Source of the DNA: Panicum virgatum
Taxonomy: Eukaryota > Streptophyta > Magnoliopsida > Poales > Poaceae
Assembly (NCBI RefSeq): GCF_016808335.1
Contig: NC_053147.1
Coordinates: 19,826,913-19,890,912 of the forward strand
DNA length: 64,000 bases
Direction: 5' to 3'
Shown here: one piece after another, positions 11,993 through 22,774 of the stretch
Numbering within the stretch: position 1 is the first letter of the stretch
Layout: each line of letters starts with the position of its first letter
Position numbers and translations under genes: made by a program
The notes under the pieces: model-generated
What the model was told of the DNA's origin: nothing
Seen by the model: the letters and a program-made list of their open reading frames with translations, nothing else
Database searches by the model: none

Positions 11993-13592
11993 TTCACTGC
12001 TTCGGCGATCGAATGGTTTCGTTCACTCCATTCGCCGCCCCGACGACGAGCCAGGGCGAGACGATCCGCTTCGGCTCCCTGGAGTTCTCCGCGATCTCCC
12101 GCAACGGATCATGGGTGCCTCCACCATTCCCGCCTTCCCAGGCCTTCCAGTTCGGAAGTCTGGAGTTCGTCATCTACCATCTCGGTGCACTACACCTCCG
12201 CGAGGAGGATGCCGCTCCGGCGGCCTACGAGGAGCCCGCTCCTCCTCCCAAGCTTCACAAACTGTAGCGCCGGCGATCGATTCGCTGGCGCATCAGGAAG
12301 CGCAAGCCGTCACAGCCAACCCACGCAGTGCTCCGCCGCATCGCGCTCATGATGGCCACCAACCTAGCCGCCGAGGACGTTAACTTGGTCCTCTAGTCTC
12401 TGGCCAACGTCTCTCGGCAGCTCGTGGGCAGACCTCCGTTACCGCCACCCTGCTCATCTTCTGAGCGGCTACCGTTCGGCTTAAGCAACTCTGTGGGCAC
12501 CTACGCCCGGGAGATGCACAGGGCCGCGCGCGGGCACCAGTCCGCGTCCCAAGTCGTGGGCATGGCAGGGAGCTATCCCGACTCCGTCCACGACCTCCAT
12601 TGCTTTGAGGATCCCCGGAGTGATTCCTCCAGCGCAGGAGACAACTACCGGGAGGGCGCGTCTGCCCACATCGCGTGTGCGCCATGGCTGGCGCACCCAG
12701 CGTCCCGTCGCCAGAAGTGGTGCCGTACCAATAGACGCACACCGCTTCAGATCACCTCTTGCAGGCGTTCGCCAACGCGCAGGCCAACACTGAGGATCTT
12801 CGTCTTTGGCGACAGCACACGCCCCCACCGGTGGACCAGCTTCCGCGGGCCCATTCCGGGTCAAAAGGGGGAAATCCCAACTGTTCCACGCGGCAGCGCG
12901 CGTACAGTCAACCGCGGCATCATCAACGACGCCCGCATGCAATTCCCGCAAGAGTTCCGCACGGGCCAGAACATCGCCGCAGCAGCGATCCTTCTGCAGA
13001 CACTCCCGGAGTCGGAAGAACCGGCTCAGAGGAACCTTCACTACAAGCTGCCGTTCACTACAAGCCCGCATGCAATTCCCACAAGAGTTCCGCATCAACA
13101 GAGGTTAAACACCTGGTGGAACTCGCCGCCGTTCAACAAGCGGCAAGCTCTTCACTACACCGCCGACAGGTCGCTGCCTCGTGCCCTACTGGCGGCGCGG
13201 CCCGCCCAGGACGGGAGCCGTCGGAGGTGCAGTGTGCTCCGCAGGTGCAGCAAGCCAGTACGGACGGCTTGCCGGTCCCGGAGCCGGCCTCTGCCCCTCT
13301 CCCACCGAGGCCGCCGGTCCACGATCGCATCAGCCCCAACTACGACACGCACAGCGTCATCCAAGGCCGGCAGTAGGCGCGACATCACGTCGACGTCGAC
13401 CGTGCGGCCGCCCGTGCAGAAGATGCACGAGCATAGGCGCTAGACCCGAAGCGCCCATCGCTCCGGTGAGGGGGACGCCCCTGCGACCCCAACGTCGACC
13501 ATGACCGAAGTCCAAGCCCGAACCCTCCGGGGCCGTGCGCCTTCACCAAGACGATCCGCAAGGCGCCCTTCCCCCAACGTTTCCGGCCACCA
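11993..13592 (+). pseudogene. N-terminal gag of gypsy unit C, decayed
   Basis: The first frame (to 12267) reads FGDRMVSFTPFAAPTTSQGE, a Tat-type Gag opening, and stops at KLHKL. Later Gag-like text is scattered over frames, for example LQAFANAQANTEDL near 12757 and PPVHDRISPNYDTHSVI near 13310-13370. Frameshifts and stops prevent one product. GC content is much higher than in unit B. Confidence 0.6.
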
Positions 13593-15230
13593 GTGAACAT
13601 TGTGAAGTATACCGAGGAGACGAACCCCGGTGTATGGCTGGAAGACTACCACCTCGCATGCCGAGCCGGGGGAGCAAACGACGACCAGTTCGTCATCCAG
13701 TACCTCCCTATCTGCTTGGGAGAGAACGTCCGTGCCTGGCTGGAGTTCTTGCCCGCCGATACCATCAGAAGCTGGGCGGACCTCCGAAGAGTTTTCGTAG
13801 GAAACTTCGAGGGCACGTACGTTCGACCAGGCAACTCTTACGACCTCAAAAATTGCAAGCAGAAGCCCGGCGAGTCCCTGCGGGACTACATCCGGCGCTT
13901 TTCCAAGCAATGCAACTCACTCACCGACGTCGTCGATACCGACGTCATTGGCGCATTCCTCAGCGGAACGAGCTGCAAGTCCTTGGTTCACAAGCTGGGG
14001 TGCCAGAAGCCGCGTACCACTCATGAGCTTCTGGACATCGCCACCAACCACACCTCCGGCGAGGAGGCAGTGGGAGGCGTCTTTGTTCGGGATCGGCCCG
14101 CTACAAAGGCAAAACTAGACGTCCCCGACGGGTCCTCTACGGGCCGCGAGGGGAGGAAGAACAAAAAGAATCGCCGGCCATCTGCCGCCGGCGAAGTCGC
14201 GGTGGCCGAACGCCAAGACAAGCGCCCCCCCAAGAACAGTCACTTCGACCAGCTCTTGGAGAAGCCGTTCCCCAACCACGGCTACTTGGTAGGTCACAAG
14301 TTCAAGGACTATGACATGATGAAGCGCCTTCTCCGCAGGACCGCCAAGTCCGACGACGACGGCTGCGACAAGCAGCCCGCCGCCAACCAGGACAAGGAGA
14401 AGTCGGTGGAGGGATCGCTCCCTAACGTGGATCGGTGCCTCGACATTATCAATGGTCTGGAGGATGATTGCTCCAAGCGCCAGAAGAAGGTGCGACTTCA
14501 TGAGGTCTGCTCCACCGCAAGCACCGTCCCTAGGAAGCTAAAGTGGGCGTCTAAGCCCATCATCTTCGACCAAGACGACCACCCGGCCAGCATCCCTCGA
14601 CCGGGGAGCTACCCGCTTGTCGTCGATCCCGTCATCAGCAACATGCATCTGTCCAAGGTGTTGATGGACGAGAGCAACAGCCTCAACATCATGTACATCG
14701 ACACCCTGGAGGCCATGGGGATCTCGCGAGCCTACTTGCGGGCCTCTCTCTACCCCTTCTATGGCATCCTGCCGGGTATGAAGGCAAACCCGGTCGGAAA
14801 CCTCGACCTGCCGGTGATGTTCGGTAGCAGGACCAACTACCGCACCGAGACACTCACGTTCGAGGTGGTAGATTGGAAGGGGGCATACCACGCTATCCTC
14901 GGGCGCCCCGCATACGCCAAGTTCATGGCAGTGCCCAACTACACCTACCTCAAGCTCAAGCTGCCAGGTCCGAACGGAGTCATCACCGTGAGTGGCTCCT
15001 TCGAGCAGGCCTACGCCAGCAGTCGTGAGCACTTCGACCTCGCAACCACTGCCGCGAACTCGGCGGAGCTCGGCCAGCTTCGCGCCACCACCGCCGAGTG
15101 TTACCCCGACCCTGGCAAGCCAAGTCAGGCACCGACTTTCGTCTCGACCGAAGAGACAAAGTCGGTCGTGGTCGACAACACCGACCCATCCAAGACGGTG
15201 CGGGTTGGCTCCCAGCTGTCAGCCAAATAG
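13593..15230 (+). CDS. Gag (retrotrans_gag) and protease region of gypsy unit C
   Basis: Open frame; the first codon given is GTG, and reading continues from upstream gag text, so there is no true start here. Residues about 1-130 form the retrotransposon Gag core (NPGVWLEDYHLACRAGG, VIQYLPICLGENVRAWLEFL, GESLRDYIRRFSKQCNSL). A Lys-rich linker follows, then FDQLLEKPFPNHGYLVGHKF. The retropepsin-like domain has VLMDESNSLNIMYIDTLEAMG, where relatives usually carry DGGS after the leucine-rich strand, so the active-site loop is altered (D kept, next residues ESN). AILGRPAY is the second protease landmark. It ends in an in-frame TAG (15228-15230), after which the same frame goes on into reverse transcriptase. 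Confidence 0.75.
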   Translation: MNIVKYTEETNPGVWLEDYHLACRAGGANDDQFVIQYLPICLGENVRAWLEFLPADTIRSWADLRRVFVGNFEGTYVRPGNSYDLKNCKQKPGESLRDYIRRFSKQCNSLTDVVDTDVIGAFLSGTSCKSLVHKLGCQKPRTTHELLDIATNHTSGEEAVGGVFVRDRPATKAKLDVPDGSSTGREGRKNKKNRRPSAAGEVAVAERQDKRPPKNSHFDQLLEKPFPNHGYLVGHKFKDYDMMKRLLRRTAKSDDDGCDKQPAANQDKEKSVEGSLPNVDRCLDIINGLEDDCSKRQKKVRLHEVCSTASTVPRKLKWASKPIIFDQDDHPASIPRPGSYPLVVDPVISNMHLSKVLMDESNSLNIMYIDTLEAMGISRAYLRASLYPFYGILPGMKANPVGNLDLPVMFGSRTNYRTETLTFEVVDWKGAYHAILGRPAYAKFMAVPNYTYLKLKLPGPNGVITVSGSFEQAYASSREHFDLATTAANSAELGQLRATTAECYPDPGKPSQAPTFVSTEETKSVVVDNTDPSKTVRVGSQLSAK

Positions 15231-17405
15231 GAACTCGCGCTCGTCAACTTCCTCCGCGCCAACAAGGACACTTTTGCCTGGAAGCCGTCCGACATGCCGG
15301 GCATCCCAAGTGAGGTCGCCGAGCACGAGCTCCGCATTTTGCTGGGATCCAAGCCCGTCCAGCAACGACTGTGCCGCTTTGACGACGAGAGGCGTAGGGC
15401 CATAGGAGAGGAAATAGCTAAACTGTTAGCCGCTGGCTTCATAAAAGAAGTCTACCACTCCGACTGGCTCTCTAACCCAGTCCTTGTAAAGAAGAAAACT
15501 GGTCAATGGAGGATGTGTGTTGATTACACCTGCCTGAACAAGGCGTGCCCCAAAGACCCTTTTCCCTTGCCTAGAATAGATCATATAATCAATTCCACTT
15601 CCATGTGCGAGATCTTTTTTTTTCTAGGTGCTTACTCGGGCTATCACCAGATAGCGATGAAGGAATCCGACCAGCTCGCGACATCCTTCATCACCCCGTT
15701 TGGCTCATACTGCTACGTCTCTATGCCATTCAGGCTTAAGAACGCGGGTGCAACATACCAGCGATGCATGCAGGCCTGCTTCTCTGACCAGATTAATCCG
15801 CCGACCGACCCTGACCAAGAGGATCCGCCTCAAGCAATAGTCGCGGTCTACGTCGATGACATCATCGTCAAGACGCCGCGTGTGGACGACCTAGTCGCTA
15901 CCTTAAGCGCCACGTTCGCAAACCTCAAGAGGTTCAACATCAAGTTGAACCCCGAGAAGTGCACGTTCGGAGTCCCCAAGGGCAAACTCCTCGGGTACAT
16001 AGTGTCCGAGCGTGGCATCGAAGCCAACCGCGACAAAATAGCGGCCATAACCAATATGGACCCTATACGTGGCATCAAGGACGTTCAGAGGTTAACTGGG
16101 TGCCTAGCAGCACTCAGTCGGTTCATCGCCCGACTGGGCGAGCGAGGCTTGCCGCTGTACAAACTCCTCAAGAAATCCAACACCTTTGTCTGGACAGAGG
16201 AGGCAGAGGCCGCCCTCGACCGCCTCAAGACCCTCCTATCCTCTGCTCTGGTGCTCGTTGCGCTGGACCCATGCAAACCCCATTTGCTGTACCTGGCGGC
16301 CACGAACCATGTGGTCAGCGCCGCTTTGGTGGTTGAAAGGGAGGAGACGGGACACGCCCTTAAGGTCCAACGACCCGTGTACTTTGTCAGCGAGGTATTG
16401 ACCGACACCAAGTTGCGGTACCCGCAAACACAAAAACTCCTTTACGCCGTCGTCATGGCGACCAAGAAGCTGCAACACTACTTCACCGAGCAAGAGGTGT
16501 CGGTCGTCACCTCATTCCCACTCGGCGAAGTGGTCCGCAACCGCGGCGCTGTGGGACGGATCTCCAAGTGTGCGATCGAGCTGATGGGCTATGACGTCAA
16601 GTTCGTGCCACGCACGGCGATAAAGTCTCAGGCTCTTGCCGACTTCATAGCCGAGTGGACGGAAGTCCGTGCCCCGACCCAAGAAATCTCCCATGAGTAC
16701 TGGACCCTCTACTTCGATGGGTCGGTCATGGGACCTGGCGCGGGGGCTGGAGTCATCTTGATCTCCCTAGAGGGAGGCAAGTTCCAGTACACAGTCCGCC
16801 TCCATTTCCCTGCGTCAAACAATGTCGTCGAATACGAGGCACTAATCAATGGCCTTCGTATAGCCATCGACATTGGGGCAACTCGCCTCTACGTCTACAG
16901 CGATTCGAAGCAGGTAGTCGACCAGGTCATAAAGAACTCAAACTGCGAGAGTCCCATCATAGACGCGTACTGCCAGGAAGTACGCAAGCTAGAAGGGAAG
17001 TTCCGGGGTCTGGAGCTCCACCACATCCCGCGAAAACAAAATCCCAATGCGGATGCTCTCGCAAAGATGGCCGCCGAACGAAAACTGGTGCCCAGTGGTG
17101 TTTTCGTCAATGATGTGAACACGCCATCAGTGCAAGAGAAGCTACTGGTCGCGGACAAAACCCAAGTAGAGGAAACAGAGCGCGCGGAAAAAGTAGAGCA
17201 CGCTCCCACCGACCCTGCCCCCGACCGCACACCCGGGGGCCCACAATGCCTGGCCACCGGTCAGCCCGACCAAGGCCAAGCAGACAACACGGACTGGAGA
17301 GCCGATATACTAGCTTACCTCCTCCACGAAGTCCTCCCTAAGGAACAAAACGCAGCCCGTCGGGTCGCCCGACGAGCCAAAACATTCGCTGTAATCGACG
17401 GCTAA
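15231..17405 (+). CDS. Reverse transcriptase, RNase H and archaeal-type RNase H of gypsy unit C
   Basis: Same frame as the preceding gag-protease; the first ATG is 15294. RT blocks: VYHSDWLSNPVLVKKKTGQW, MCVDYTCLNKACPKDPFPLP, LGAYSGYHQIAM, and the catalytic YVDD in AVYVDDIIVK. Downstream is the usual gypsy RNase H (YFVSEVLTDTKLRYPQTQKL), then a second RNase H (LYFDGSVMGPGAGAG, VVEYEALINGLRIA, VYSDSKQVVDQV, HIPRKQNPNADALAKMA). Two RNase H domains in tandem mark the Tat lineage. Some key residues look worn. It ends at TAA 17403-17405, before the integrase. Confidence 0.8.
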   Translation, partial: ELALVNFLRANKDTFAWKPSDMPGIPSEVAEHELRILLGSKPVQQRLCRFDDERRRAIGEEIAKLLAAGFIKEVYHSDWLSNPVLVKKKTGQWRMCVDYTCLNKACPKDPFPLPRIDHIINSTSMCEIFFFLGAYSGYHQIAMKESDQLATSFITPFGSYCYVSMPFRLKNAGATYQRCMQACFSDQINPPTDPDQEDPPQAIVAVYVDDIIVKTPRVDDLVATLSATFANLKRFNIKLNPEKCTFGVPKGKLLGYIVSERGIEANRDKIAAITNMDPIRGIKDVQRLTGCLAALSRFIARLGERGLPLYKLLKKSNTFVWTEEAEAALDRLKTLLSSALVLVALDPCKPHLLYLAATNHVVSAALVVEREETGHALKVQRPVYFVSEVLTDTKLRYPQTQKLLYAVVMATKKLQHYFTEQEVSVVTSFPLGEVVRNRGAVGRISKCAIELMGYDVKFVPRTAIKSQALADFIAEWTEVRAPTQEISHEYWTLYFDGSVMGPGAGAGVILISLEGGKFQYTVRLHFPASNNVVEYEALINGLRIAIDIGATRLYVYSDSKQVVDQVIKNSNCESPIIDAYCQEVRKLEGKFRGLELHHIPRKQNPNADALAKMAAERKLVPSGVFVNDVNTPSVQEKLLVADKTQVEETERAEKVEHAPTDPAPDRTPGGPQCLATGQPDQGQADNTDWRADILAYLLHEVLPKEQNAARRVARRAKTFAVIDG

Positions 17406-18504
17406 CTCTACAAACGCAGTCCCTCAGAAACTGGCATTCTCATGAAATGCATCCCCATTGCCCTGGACTAGGAACTTCTGCTTGAGATACACACCGGGAT
17501 CTGCGGACACCATGCTGCACCACGCTCCCTGGTCAGAAAAGCCTTCCGACAGGGTTTCTACTGGCCAACGGCTCTACGCAACGCGGAAGAAATCGTCCGC
17601 GCATGCAAGGGTTGCTAGTTCTACGGAAAACAAACCCACCTACCAGCCCAAGCCCTTCAGACCATTCCCATAACATGGCCATTCGCCGTGTGGGGCCTAG
17701 ACATGGTCGGACCATTGCGAAAGGCACCGGGAGGGTTTACCCTCCTACTTGTCGCAATCGACAAGTTCACCAAGTGGATAGAGGCAAAACCGATCACTAC
17801 GATTGATTCCAAGGAAGCAGTCAAGTTCTTTTTGGACATCGTCTACAGGTTCGGCGTGCCCAACTCCATCATCACCGACAACGGAACCAACTTCACAGGC
17901 CACTTCTTCCAAGATTTCGCAGAAGGATACGGGATTCGGATCGATTGGGCATCGGTCAGACACCCACGCACAAACGGGCAAGTAGAGAGAGCCAATGATT
18001 TAATCCTCCAAGGACTCAAACCACGAATTTTTGACATGTTCAAAAAATCCGCGAGCCGATAGGTGAACCACGCCTAACCGTTCGATGGGGCTAACCCTCT
18101 TCTTCTTGACATACGGTTCCGAGGCCATGCTCCCCTCCGACCTGGACTACGGCGCGCCAAGAGTCAAAGTGTTTGACTCAGACATGGCAGCTGAAGCCCA
18201 AATGGACGCCATGGAACTTCTAGAGGAAGCACGGTTAGCCATACTACACCGATCGGCCCATTACCAACAAACTTTGCGCATGTACCATGAGAGGAGGATA
18301 CGAGAAAGGATGCTGCAGGTCGGAGATCTGGTCTTGCAACGAGTCATGTCGATGAAGGACAAGCACAAGCTCTCGCCGCCATGGGAAGGACGCTACAGCA
18401 TCGCAGAGGTCATACGCCTAGGCACCTACAGGCTAAAAGACTCCAACGGTAACACTCTGACCAACACTTGGAACATAGAGCAGTTGCGCCGTTTCATCCC
18501 GTAA
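17406..18504 (+). pseudogene. Integrase of gypsy unit C, disrupted
   Basis: Continues in the same frame after TAA 17405, with in-frame stops near 17469 and 17620. The zinc-binding part is present (TGICGHHAAPRSLV, ACKGC). The core has all three DDE acidic positions: GLDMVGPL, SIITDNGTNF and NGQVERAND. After 18062 the frame changes and about 40 codons appear deleted. The C-terminal part resumes at about 18085 (LFFLTYGSEAMLP) and ends at 18504 with LSPPWEGRYSIAEVI and TWNIEQLRRF. It cannot make a complete integrase as it stands. Confidence 0.75.
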
Positions 18505-18519
18505 GAGCATAACGGCTCA

Positions 18520-18850
18520 CTCCAACACCCTGACCTGGCCACTTCCAGCTCGGAGCGCTCGGGGCCCCGACACCTGTCGATTTTTTCTCCCCACACAGCA
18601 CACCGGCCTCTTTCGGCGCCCCGACCCGGTCACTCCGGTTCGGACGCGCTCGGGGGCCCGACACCTGCATTTTATCTTTTCGTAACAAACATGCCTTCTG
18701 GTTTCCAGCACTCCGACCCAATCACACTTGGCTCGGAGCACTCGGGGGCCAGACCATGGTCTTCGACCATCCCACTTTTTGCTGTTTTTTCGCCTCTATA
18801 GCCCCTAGACATGAGCACTCTCAGGCCAAGGCGTTCAGGGGCCTCACTGT
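18520..18850 (+). repeat. Degenerate repeats of about 92 bp with G-rich tracts
   Basis: GCTCGGGG(G)CCCGACACCTG-like cores recur at about 18557, 18648 and 18740, with a weaker one near 18832. The cores resemble polypurine tracts. The region lies in the 3' untranslated part of unit C and carries no gene. Confidence 0.6.
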
Positions 18851-19346
18851 GACGGACTATGTTGCGCACACGCACCGTCTCTCTTGTCACACGACACACG
18901 CATTTTTCTACTGCCTCGCGCTTTCCATCCCACTCAAATGTTTTTCCCGAACTACCCGATCGATCGAATCCGCGTAACGGTCTACGGTAACTAGTGACTG
19001 ACGCCTCTGGGTCAGCTCTCGGCTACATGTCGCAGCCTACTATCAGCATGCTGTTTCGAAAGAAAGGAATGCAGAGGGCAAAAATTTTCATGAGCAAGCC
19101 GAAAAGCGAACAGTGGAACTTGTTTGGAAAAATAAACTCGCGCAGGGCAGAAAATGGGGCAAGAGCAGAAAAAGCAAACGAAACATAAAACATAAGCAGG
19201 ATGCTTCACACACGGCGAACACCCCAATTGTTCACCCAAGCCGTACAAACGGCATGGGGCCCAGCACTTACAACATTTCATATTTAAACAAAATAAAAAG
19301 ATGGCCGTCGGCCGGCCCCATGCTCCACCTCCGTCCCGCCGGACCA
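18851..19346. other. 3' internal region of gypsy unit C, no gene recognised
   Basis: Mixed-composition sequence between the G-rich repeats and the end of the antisense gene. No ORF here looks like a known protein. Confidence 0.4.
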
Positions 19347-20503
19347 CTACAGACCGTCCAGGTCCGGATCCGTGCCACACTGCAGGAGGTCATCGACGTC
19401 CGTCTCCGCCGCAACAACCCTCCTGAACTCGGCGAAGTTCAGCATGGTCGTCCGACGGACCACCGCGCTGAAGGTCGCCGGGAACCGGGGTCCACCCCTC
19501 CGAGGTGCATCGCGGTATGAAGCTTGACGGAGGCCAACACGGCGGCGGCACCACGATGGATCCCCAGCCTCACCGCAGAGCGGATGATGTCGGGGAGGGC
19601 GTGGAGCTGATCGACCCGCATAGGCGCCCACGGCTCCACCACCGAGCGCGCCATCCTCCAGGGCCTCGCGCTGGTCCTCCACCTCGCCAAGACGACGCTG
19701 GAAGTCCGTCACCTCATAGCGAACGGTGTCCAACTCCTCCTCCAGCACTACGAATAAAAATTGTGAAATGTTGGGAAAACAGGGGATTGGAAACATGACC
19801 AAGAACAGAACTTACCAAAGGCACGGGCTTGGACGTCTACGGAAGGCACGGGCTAGGGCGTCCATGGTAGCATCACTCGCCGAATGCGCCTCCTCCTCGA
19901 CGGTGCCGCGGGTCACCTCGACCACCCGCAGGCTCTTCCGCAGACGATCGATCTCGACCGAGGTGGACGAAAAGCGGCCACGCGCCAAGTCGCACTCCCG
20001 CTGCAGGACCAGTTTGTCCGGATGGACCTCCGAAGGGCCGGACTCCGAGGACGTGGCGGACGCCACGGGCGAACCCGGCACGACAGCAGCAGTGACCGAC
20101 GGCGCCGCGACGACCTGCGCCGGGGGCGCGACGAAAGACGAAGCAGAGCCGCCAGCAGCAGCGGCGGATGCCCTGGCACCATTCTGCGTCGGGGTCTCGC
20201 CGGACGAAGAGGAGCCAGAAGCGACGGCGGCACCCGATGGCCCAACGCCACCTTTCCCCGCAATCCACTCACCAGCACCCAACGATGCTACCCTACCGCA
20301 ACCATCACGCAGGAATCATCAAGAACATGACAAGACCAAATGCGGAAGCAGATGAAGGAAAATGGCATCGAAAAATACCTCCCACGGAAGAACTCGCGAC
20401 ACACCTGTGGCAGGCCGCGCGGCGGGGCGCTAGACTTCTCATCGCGAGGATGCTTACCGTCGGCAATCAGAGAAAACACGACGGCAATGAAGGTGGTTAG
20501 CAC
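19347..20503 (-). pseudogene. Antisense gene of gypsy unit C (C-terminal part), decayed
   Basis: Minus-strand exons. About 20282-19815 encodes an Ala/Ser/Pro-rich segment followed by a heptad-like stretch (VLQRECDLARGRFSSTSVEI); donor GGTAAGTTC is near 19816. After a short intron (acceptor TTCGTAG near 19749) the next exon continues as coiled coil (LEEELDTVRYEVTDFQRRLG) and ends at 19347 (TDVDDLLQCGTDPDLDGL). The middle of the last exon changes frame twice. A TATTTAAG box on the minus strand near 20613 could drive it. The layout (disordered, then coiled coil, then C-terminal tail) parallels the antisense genes of units A and B, but I see no Transposase_28 block here. Confidence 0.45.
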
Positions 20504-20619
20504 TCCTCCCTTCCCTTTCTCCTCTCGCGCCTTGCCCTCTCCTTCTTTTTGTCCTTCTGTAAACCGGCAGGCAGCGGCGTCGGTGGAGACGAGGCGACAG
20601 GAAGAAGGGGCTTAAATAG

Positions 20620-21480
20620 GCCTACATTATCACTCTGCAGCGGTTCCCGAGTGAAGCGATGCCTCGAGACGCGAGCCGAAACATGCGGACCTCTCTGCGG
20701 CAACTGGCGTGACGCATCAGCTTACGGGTGCGTACTCCACAATTTTAATTAAACCCCTCATCGTCCATTCATTTCCAATTGCAGGGAAGGCGACGAACTG
20801 TTTCGAAGCCTCAAATGAATCTTAACCGCACGATTCGATTTCAAGGTTCGAAGGCCAGTCCGCTAAGGGCTCCACCCCACCTTGACTAAAAGAGCCAGGG
20901 AAGAAAAACCGAGACGAGCACCAAGCGGCCCAAGCCCGACCTGCCCTGGCAGCGAACAGGTTGTCTCAAATTTTCTTGTCCGATCCGGCCTCTAGCATCC
21001 CACGGAATCCCCTCCAGGGGAGAGACCATCTAGGCCCCCTGAGCCGGCGGATGACACGGGCATCTGACTGGGATGTGGGACGTTGAGCAGTGGAGTGCTC
21101 CCAATGGAGCTCCGTTGATCCTGTCATCCTTGACGGGGTCGGACTTCACTCGGATTGTCCTTAAATGGGCGTACCCATTATCGAGCTCACCGAACCCGCC
21201 ATTCGGGGTCATCTAGGTCAAGTGGCAGGGTTCACCTCCTCCGATCACCACGGATCACAGTGGAGTTCATTCATCATTGAGGCACGAAAACGAAAAGATA
21301 GTGCGGCAGAATAAGCAAACAACAACGCCCCCAGGCAGCTTCATTTCATTATTCGTCTTCTTAAGACAAATGGCCGGAGGCCATTACAACAAACAAAAGC
21401 TAGCTGTTGAAGACAGTGGATACAATGGATCAAATCTATTTACTCCCACAAAGGGAGCAACAAAAGGGGGCTAAGGCAAC
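20620..21480. other. Internal region of gypsy unit C, no gene recognised
   Basis: Between the two antisense transcription units. Moderately GC-rich and without a convincing ORF. The part near 21350-21480 would be the 3' end of the small antisense gene. Confidence 0.4.
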
Positions 21481-21485
21481 GGCTG

Positions 21486-22263
21486 CTACACGGCAAGCTG
21501 CAAGACATGGACAAAGAACATCGCAAGACTTCTTGTAGCACCTCGCAAGCCTTCTTCTAGCATCAGCCGCACCGAGAGACCCCCGGCAGAGGTAGAGGCA
21601 GACGACGTCGTCGAGGAAGAGTCTTCGGAGCTGATGTTAGCCCGAACTCCTCGCTGGTGCCACTTCTGGTTATCTTCCTCAAGCACTGGAAGACAGGCCA
21701 TGATCTCCTTGCCCCGACCACTTCGCCTTCCAGTCGCCACTCAGAAAACCGCTAGCCTCCGAGCGGAGGCGCGGAGACCCATCCTAGATACAAGACCACC
21801 CTGCCAAAAGAGAGAGGAGCCCATGACCGTCCCCCGCTGCCACGAAGCACAGTACCAAGCTGTGCTGCCATCCAAATGGGGTTGGAAGATGAGGCAGCGG
21901 GTCCGCAGCTCCGCGCCGACGGCGGTGATGCACCCACCCGAAGTCTCGGGGGAGCGGCACCAGCAAGTGGGGTGGGTAAGGGCAACCCCCGTGGCAGGAT
22001 AGGTCCACCACCACCAGGTCGCCGGGCCGACGCCGAGGAGAGTCCAAGGAGGCCACCAGCGAGGCCGGAAGCCACCCACACCGATTGGCGAGGGAGCCGG
22101 CAGACCAGTGGCCTATCCTGCCAAACTCCGGCAGGAAGCCCTCGAACTCCTCGATGCCGGTCAGCGGTAGGCGGGATGAACACGTTGATGTTTTCATGCC
22201 TGAGGAAAATCCTCCGCCGCTCGCAAGCATTCTTCTAGCACCAGAGCCATAAGACATGCCCGT
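21486..22263 (-). pseudogene. Small antisense gene of gypsy unit C with LEExLR motifs, frameshifted
   Basis: The minus-strand ATG near 22256 opens MALVLEECLRAAEDF and meets a TGA within 19 codons. A neighbouring frame then stays open from about 22183 to 21752 (VFIPPTADRHRGVRGLPAGV...). The last piece, 21740-21486, contains RLMLEEGLRGATRSLAMFF and ends at TAG. The LEExLR element therefore appears at both ends of the locus, and a related LQEILR is in unit B near 9700. Function is unknown; I know no family for it. A TATA box sits about 105 bp upstream. Confidence 0.4.
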
Positions 22264-22361
22264 TCTCATTTGGAGGGCGGGTATGGGGTGTGAGGAAGAA
22301 AACTACTAGAAAGATCTACATGATATGTTTCTTGTGTGGAACCAAGTGTCCACGACACCCC

Positions 22362-22371
22362 TATTTATAGG
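22362..22371 (-). promoter_or_regulatory. TATA box of the small antisense gene
   Basis: CTATTTATAG on the plus strand, that is CTATAAATAG on the minus strand, a near-ideal plant TATA box about 105 bp upstream of the ATG near 22256. Inferred from position and sequence. Confidence 0.5.
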
Positions 22372-22774
22372 CAAACATGGGCATGAACGGACGCGGCACC
22401 CAACGGGCCAGTCAAACGGGGCGCACCAAAAGTCCTCACCGAGCCGCGCGCCTCTCTTCATTGCGAAGAGACCGAGCCCAGCGCGCTGAGTGACCGTCAC
22501 ACCACACGGGGGAACTGCCACCGTGCGACTCACCAATGCTAGGCGACCCCCGGCAGGGGAGAAGCTGAAGCGCCCACGGCACGGTGATGAGACGCGTCTG
22601 CAGGCCTCGAGATTCCGCGGTACCAGCGCCCCAGCCGGCCATTAAAACCGGCGCGCCACCGTCACGCCAGCACTGGCACCCGCCAAAAGCTGGGGATGCG
22701 AACAGGTGGATGGGACGCCCCGACCAGGGGTCATCGAACCGAGTCCAGCGGCTTCACGATTACAAAAATCGCAA

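Noticed and set aside
12424..13443. Long plus-strand frame (about 340 codons)
   Set aside because: Arg/Pro-rich text in a GC-rich decayed gag zone; Gag-like words occur in other frames, so this is mostly a composition effect.
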